The position numbers and the translations under genes were made by a program. The notes beneath the pieces are model-generated. The model was not told the origin of the DNA, did not search any database, and saw only the letters and a list, made by a program, of their open reading frames with translations. From Siphonodentalium dalli (Eukaryota; Mollusca; Scaphopoda; Gadilida; Siphonodentaliidae), in the NCBI GenBank assembly GCA_032622095.1, contig CP136063.1, forward strand, positions 115,836,723 to 115,900,722: 64,000 nt of DNA, in the 5' to 3' direction. Positions 58,021-64,000 of this stretch are shown here, one piece after another. Position 1 is the stretch's first letter, and every line of letters begins with the position of its first letter.

Positions 58021-58313
58021 AGATCTAGAAGTAGTCCTCGCAACAATTTAGGGCTAGTACATGTATCATACTGTAGCAAATGGCGTGGTAGATCAGGATA
58101 TCGCTCTAGTAGAAGAGATGGGCATTTATACTCTGATGTCATGGGATCGGGATACTACAGTCGTCCTCCTGGACAAAATGTTCCCGATGATATTGCACCG
58201 AACAGGCAACAAATCTCTGGATGATCAAATAACTATTGTCGCTCACAAAACAGTAGAGAAACCTGTTTTTAGGACAAGGCTATCCCCAAGTCATAAGGAT
58301 CAAACATAGCTGA

Positions 58314-58530
58314 ATGAACCCAACGAAGAAAAAATATGTGCTTGTTTTGGCTGACAAAAATAAATTACAAACAGACATATTCTACAAACTAACAGACACA
58401 CATCAATATCTGGATTTCCGTTCGTGCCACCCATCGCACACTAAGCGTAACATCCCCTATTGTCTGGCAAGATGGGTGTGCACAATTGTCGGTCAAGACA
58501 AACAACGTGACCATAGACTTTGTGAACTGA
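58314..58530 (+). pseudogene. Penelope-like retroelement fragment
   Basis: Encodes KLTDTHQYLDFRSCHPSHTK followed by RNIPYCLARWVCTIV and a charged RLCELK tail. T-D-T-[HK]-Q-Y-L-x-F-x-S-C-H-P-x-H-T-K, then I-P-[YF]-x-L-A-R-R-I-C-T-I-V, is the conserved segment after the reverse transcriptase palm in Penelope-like elements (established knowledge, from memory). Only this segment is present: the upstream 82-codon frame (58061-58309) is not recognised, and the fragment stops where the CTCACCTGAG repeat begins at 58539. Confidence 0.8.
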
Positions 58531-58538
58531 AGGTTTTT

Positions 58539-59600
58539 AGCTCACCTGAGACGAAGTCTCCGGTGGAGCTATAGTCATCACTCCTCATCCGTCCGTCCAT
58601 CTGTCCGTCCATCTGTCCGTCCATCCATCCGTCAAACAATTCTTTAAACATCTTCTTCGGAATAATAAGATCGAATGGGTTCATATTTGGTGTGGATGTT
58701 CCGTAGGGGACTCACATTCAGATTTGTTCAAATGAGATCACTGGTCAAATAATTGCGAAAGCAGGGCCATAACTCTATTCCTCCATAGTAATTCTTAGAA
58801 GGACTTATTCTCAAGAATCATTGGGCCGATTTAGCTTATATTTGGCATGGAGGGTCCTTGGGTGACTTGGGTTTAGAGCCAGGGACACAACTTTAAAAAT
58901 GAAGAATTGAGACATATTTTGTGTGGATGGTCCCTAGGTGGCTGGGATTCAATTCTGTTCAAATGGGGGGGTCACATGGTAAAAAAAGTGGCATAGCTAG
59001 GGACCCAAACTCTTTCCATCCATAGTAATTCTTAAAACATCTTCTCAAGAACCATCGGAGCTATTTAGCTTATAATTGGTATGGAAGGTCCTTGGGTGAC
59101 AGGAATACAGATGTGTAAAAATGAGGTCACCTGGTCAAATAAGGGCGGAGCCAGGAACATAACTTGTCCATCCATTGTAATTCTTAAAAAGTCTTCCTAT
59201 CAAGAACCATCAGGCCTATTCAGCTTATATTTGGTATGGGTGACTAGGATTCAGATTTGATTCAGAATTGGATCACTGGGTCAAATAGGGTCAGAGCCAC
59301 AGGCATAATTCTTTCCCTCATTAGTTATTCTTAAAACATCTTCCCTAGAAACATTTGGCAAATTTAGCATACATTTTGGTATAGAGAGTCCTTGGGTGAC
59401 TGGGATTCAGATTAGTTGAAATGGGTTCACCAGGTCTAATAGGGGAGCAACCAGGGACATAACTCTTCCCACTTTTAATTCTTAAAATGGCTCCTCCTCA
59501 AGAGCCATCATGCCTATTTAGCTTATATGTAGTAACTGGTATGGAGGGTCCTTAAATTGTCTTACTTGGGACTGGGTTACAGATTTGTTAAAATGAGTTC
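58539..59600 (+). repeat. Hairpin-headed module array, type CTCACCTGAG, copy 3
   Basis: After AAGGTTTTT: AGCTCACCTGAGACGAAGTC then TCCGGTGGAGCT (58539-58570), CCGTCCATCTGTCC units, and six to seven ~150-bp modules (TTTAGCTTATATTTGGTATG, GGTCCTTGGGTGACTGGGAT, CCATAGTAATTCTTAAAACA). Confidence 0.85.
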
Positions 59601-59681
59601 GACCATTTTACCCCGGAAAAGTTTAGGCATTTTGTTCACGTTTTACAGTATAAACAGTTTATTTATTTTACAAAATGCACC

Positions 59682-60145
59682 GAATGTATTGACTGCAATG
59701 TCAAGGTTAAAAACCATTGCCAGACGGAAGAAAACAAAAACGTGTCTAACCAGTACATGTACATGTGTGATGTAATCAATGGTGGACATGTTTTGACTAA
59801 TAAAGCAGACAATTGAATTTACATGTAACTATCCAAGAATTAATATGACACTTGATGATTTATTTTATGTATCATTTCACTATGTAGCCATTGCTTAAAA
59901 TATTAATAAATCACCCAATTTTGTGATGTGGTTTGCCGATGGAGAAATTGAAAGTCACACTGATATAAAAAACTTAAATTTTGTTTGTTTATTACATTTA
60001 TTGTTATAAAATATAAATATAAAACCTAATAAATATTCATCATACTGGGCGGGGGGGGGGGGGGGGGATTAAAAAAAATTACTCCCATCCATGCAGCTGA
60101 ACATAATTTCATAAAACAAGAGCCACCATAAAATTTAGTAATACA
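59682..60145 (+). mobile_element. Right part of the second copy of the TTAA element
   Basis: Parallels 4650-5140: GAATGTATTGACTGCAATGT, ACTTGATGATTTATTTTATG, AATAAATCACCCAATTT, GAACATAATTTCATAAA. It is cut at ATACATTTTT by the element at 60151. A G homopolymer of about 16 is at 60050-60066. Confidence 0.8.
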
Positions 60146-60150
60146 TTTTT

Positions 60151-63075
60151 AGCTCAACTTTACTTTGTAAAGTTTGAGCTATTGCCATGGCTTTGTCGTC
60201 CGTCGTCCATATGTGCGTGTGTGCGTCAACAATGCAGTCTACAGGTCGTACCTTTGGTCGGATCATTATGAAATTTGTCATAGCTGTTGACATCAACATT
60301 TAGACCAGAATGATTAATTTTGTGGTCATTCGGTAAAAAAACATGACCGCCAGTGGCCATCTTGCATTTCAGAATTCAATCCATTAGCACGGGCTACAGG
60401 GCGTACTGTTTGTCTGATCGTCATGAAATTTTTCATGGATGTTAATATTGACATGTAGATGGTAACGAGTAATTTTGGGGTCATTTGGCCCAAAGACATG
60501 GCCGCCAGCAGCCATCTTGGATTTTACTCTTTGTATGGCTAAATTCTTTAGCACGGGCTACAGGTCGTACTTTTAGTCTGATCATCATAAAATTTGTCAA
60601 GAATGTTAATAATGACATGTAGATGGGAACGAGTCATTTTGGGGTCATTCGGCCAAAAAACATGGCCGCCAGCAGGCATCTTTGATTTCACTCTTTGTAT
60701 GACTAAATCCTTTAGCACGGGCTACAGGTCGTACCTTTAGTCCGATCATCATAAAATTTGTCATGGCTGTTGAAATTGGAATGTAGATGGGAACGAGTCA
60801 TTTTGGGGTCATTCGGACAAAAAACATAGCCGCCAGCGGACATCTTGGATTTCAAAATTCAATCCATTAGCACGGGCCACAGGTCGTACTGTTCGTCTGA
60901 TCATCATGAAATTTGTCATGGATGTTAATATTGACATGTAGATGGGAACAGTAATTTTGGGGTCATTCGGCCAAAAAACATGGCGGCCAGCAGCCATCTT
61001 GGATTTTACTCTTTGTATGACTAAATTCTTTAGCACGGGCTACAGGTCGTAACTTTAGTCTGATCATCATCAAATTTGTCATGGATGTTAATATTGACAT
61101 GTAGGGGGAACGAGTAATTTTGGGGTCATTTGGCCCAAAAACATGGCCGCCAGCAGCCATCTTGGATTTTACTCTTTGTATGACTAAATCCTTTAGCACG
61201 GGCTACAGGTCGTACCTTTAGTCTGATCATCATAAAATTTGTCATGAATGTTGATAATAACATGTAGATGGGAACGAGTCATTTTGGGGTCGTTCGGTCA
61301 AAAAACATGGCCGCCAGCAGGCATCTTTGATTTTACTCTTTGTATGACTAAATCCTTTAGCACGGGCTACAGGTCGTACCTTTAGTCCGATCATCATAAA
61401 ATTTGTCATGGCTGTTGAAATTGGAATGTAGATGGGAACGAGTCATTTTGGGGTCATTCGGACAAAAAACATAGCCGCCAGCGGACATCTTGGATTTCAA
61501 AATTCAATCCATTAGCACGGGCCACAGGTCGTACTGTTCGTCTGATCATCATGAAATTTGTCATGGATGTTAATATTGACATGTAGATGGGAACGAGTAA
61601 TTTTGGGGTCATTCGGCCAAAAAACATGGCGGCCAGCAGCCATCTTGGATTTTACTCTTTGTATGACTAAATTCTTTACCACGGGCTACAGGTCGTACCT
61701 TTAGTCTGATCATCATCAAATTTGTCATGGATGTTAATATTGACATGTAGATGGGAACGAGTAATTTTGGAGTCATTTGGCCCAAAAACATGGCCGCCAA
61801 CAGCCATCTTGGATTTTACTCTTTGTATGACTAAATCCTTTAGCACGGGCTACAGGTCGTACCTTTTGTCTGATCATCATAAAATTTCTCATGAATGTTG
61901 ATAATAACATGTAGATGGGAACGAGTCATTTTGGGGTCGTTCGGTCAAAAAACATGGCCGCCAGCAGGCATCTTTGATTTTACTCTTTGTATGACTAAAT
62001 CCTTTAGCACGGGCTACAGGTCGTACCTTTAGTCCGATCATCATAAAATTTGTCATGGCTGTTGAAATTGGAATGTAGATGGGAACGAGTCATTTTGGGG
62101 TCATTCGGACAAAAAACATAGCCGCCAGCGGACATCTTGGATTTCAAAATTCAATCCATTAGCACGGGCCACAGGTCGTACTGTTCGTCTGATCATCATG
62201 AAATTTGTCATGGATGTTAATATTGACATGTAGATGGGAACGAGTAATTTTGGGGTCATTCGGCCAAAAAACATGGCGGCCAGCAGCCATCTTGGATTTT
62301 ACTCTTTGTATGACTAAATTCTTTACCACGGGCTACAGGTCGTACCTTTAGTCTGATCATCATCAAATTTGTCATGGATGTTAATATTGACATGTAGATG
62401 GGAACGAGTAATTTTGGAGTCATTTGGCCCAAAAACATGGCCGCCAACAGCCATCTTGGATTTTACTCTTTGTATGACTAAATCCTTTAGCACGGGCTAC
62501 AGGTCGTACCTTTAGTCCGATCATCATAAAATTTGTCATGGCTGTTGAAATTGGAATGTAGATGAGAACGAGTCATTTTGGGGTCATTCGGACAAAAAAC
62601 ATGGCCGCCAGCGGCTATCTTGGATTTCAAAATTTAATCCATTAGCACGGGCCACATGTCGTACTGTTCGTCTGATCATCATGAAATTTGTCATGGGTGT
62701 TAATATTCACATGTAGATGGGAACGAGTAATTTTGAGGTCATTTGGCCAAAAAACATGGCCGCCAGCAGCCATTTTGGATTTTACTCTTTGTATGATTAA
62801 ATTCTTTAGCACGGGCTACATGTCGTACCTTTAGTCTGATCGTCATAAAATTTGTCACGGATGTTAACGATGACATGTAGATGGGAACGATTCATTTTGG
62901 GGTCATTCGGCCGAAAACATGGCCGCCAGCAGCCATCTTGGATTTTACTTTTCTCTTCATGTCTATAAACTAGTAATAGACATTCAACTTTCCACATTCC
63001 TAATCGCTCCATTGACTGTAATACATTAAATTATTCCCTTTCCAAGTTGAGCTACAGTCTCATTGACACTTTCAT
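60151..63075 (+). mobile_element. AGCTCAACTT-type element carrying a ~17-unit satellite
   Basis: Same head and tail as 42266-43925 (AGCTCAACTTTACTTTGTAA; CCAAGTTGAGCTACAGTCTC...GACACTTTCATT). Between them are about 17 units of ~161 bp, each with AAATTTGTCATGGATGTTAA, GGGAACGAG, AAACATGGC and CTTTAGCACGGGCTACAGG. Units differ in register: a four-unit block of 645-647 bp recurs, with the CCTTTAGTCCGATCATCATA variant at about 60734, 61379, 62026 and 62509. The last interval is three units. Confidence 0.9.
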
Positions 63076-64000
63076 TATACCCCCTTTTTTTTAAAAAGGG
63101 GGGTATACTGTTTTGCACCTGTCCGTCCGTCCGTCCGTCCGTGCGTGAGTCCGTGAGTCCGTACGTCCGTCCGATGTCTGTTCGTGTCATAACATGAACA
63201 GTAGTGCTCGGATATCAATGAAATTAGGTATGGATGTTCACTATTATGAGGACATTAAATAGAGGGTTCCATCGTTTTGTTTGGATTTTCCATTCTAGAG
63301 TTATTCATCTTTGTTTATCTGGAAATAGTGGCTTTTTGGTCCGTCTGGTGTCTGTTCATGTCGTAACTTCAACAGTTGTGCTGGGATTTCAACCAAATTT
63401 GGTGTGGATGTTCACAACTATGAGGACATTAAAAAGAGGGTTCCATCGTTTTGTTCGGATTTTCCATTCTAGAGTTATTCATCTTTGTTTATCTCGAAAT
63501 GTTGGATTTTTGGTCCATCTGGTGTCTGTTCATGTCATAACCTGAACAGTAATGCTCGGATCTCAATGAAATTTTGTATGGATGTTCACTACTATGAGGG
63601 CATTCAATAGAGGGTTCCATCGTTTTGTTCGGATTTTCCATTCTAGAGTTATACATCTTTGTTCATCTGGAAATGTTGGCTTTTTGGTTCGTCTGGTGTC
63701 TGTTCATGTCGTAACTTCGACAGTTGTACTGGGATCTCAATGGGATTTGGTATGGATGTTCACTACTATGAGGACATTAAAACGAGGGTTCCATCGTTTT
63801 GTTCCGCTTTTCCATTCTAGAGTTATTAATATTTGTTCATCTGGAAATGTTGGCTTTTTGGTCCGTCTGGTGTCTGTTCATGTCGTAACTTCAACAGTTG
63901 TCCTGGGATCTCAATGGAATTTGGTATAGATGTTCACTGCTATGAGGACATTCAATAGGGGGTTCCATTGTTCTGTTCTGCTTTTCCATTCTAGAGTAAT
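63076..64000 (+). repeat. Hairpin-headed module array, type ATACCCCC, copy 2 (cut by window end)
   Basis: Directly abuts the previous element's tail. Head TATACCCCC...GGGGGGTATA (63076-63105), CCGTCCGTCCGTCC microsatellite, then modules of exactly 174 bp starting at about 63234, 63408, 63582, 63756 and 63930. Because 174 is a multiple of three, each unit reads alike (MFTTMRTLKRGFHRFVRIFH), giving frames of 103 and 115 codons with no known family. Confidence 0.85.

Noticed and set aside
58061-58309. 82-codon frame upstream of the Penelope-like fragment
   Set aside because: In line with the fragment but no retroelement motif visible; not enough to extend the call.
60809-62447. Several reverse-strand frames of 63-78 codons, two identical
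   Set aside because: They are duplicates created by the 646-bp higher-order repeat of the satellite.

Overview
The window looks like a piece of one large, repeat-filled gene locus from a metazoan, most likely a lophotrochozoan and probably a mollusc. The reasons are AT-rich DNA, no dense coding, short exons with canonical GT-AG junctions separated by introns of 6-23 kb, and many copies of the 'hairpin, TCCG microsatellite, tandem module' repeats that are common in marine invertebrate genomes. The organism call is an inference from composition and repeat style; no species-diagnostic gene is visible.

Host gene. Four + strand exons (13774-13979, 37050-37363, 46285-46541, 52827-53060) have phase-compatible junctions and together give about 336 uninterrupted codons. 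The first exon enters in phase 2 and the last leaves in phase 2, so the gene continues beyond the pieces seen here. The protein pattern resembles the N-terminal, pre-AAA+ part of RNF213 (mysterin)-type giant E3 ubiquitin ligases. This is recognition from memory and needs a search.

Everything else is transposable or repetitive DNA in introns and flanks. 1-1255 is a reverse-strand L1/Tx1-like LINE relic. 1256-2840 and 38975-40330 are two copies of one noncoding family. 2972-5217 is a piggyBac-like element with TTAA ends. 5765-7905 is a hairpin-headed module array with a nested MITE whose empty site can be read. Three hAT-type elements have intact 8-bp target duplications (10932-12006, 40676-41771, 48555-49691); a fourth, at 50224-51720, has clear terminal inverted repeats but a degraded duplication. 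27412-27732 is a small TTAA MITE. Homologous inverted ends bracket 27916-33744. 32245-33470 is a CR1/jockey-like LINE. Helitron-like arrays end at 31186 and 34996. 54122-56689 is a TTA-flanked element with repeated GTCGAAA motifs. 58314-58530 is a Penelope-like fragment. 60151-63075 is an element carrying about 17 copies of a ~161-bp satellite with a ~646-bp higher-order period.

The most unusual theme is a set of about nine sequence-distinct repeat types with one shared plan: each starts just after a T-rich tract with a short hairpin, then a CGTC/TCCG microsatellite, then 150-175-bp tandem modules, most carrying an AAATTTGGTATG-like core. They insert into one another and into other elements. 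I see no tRNA, rRNA, CRISPR or bacterial-type operon.
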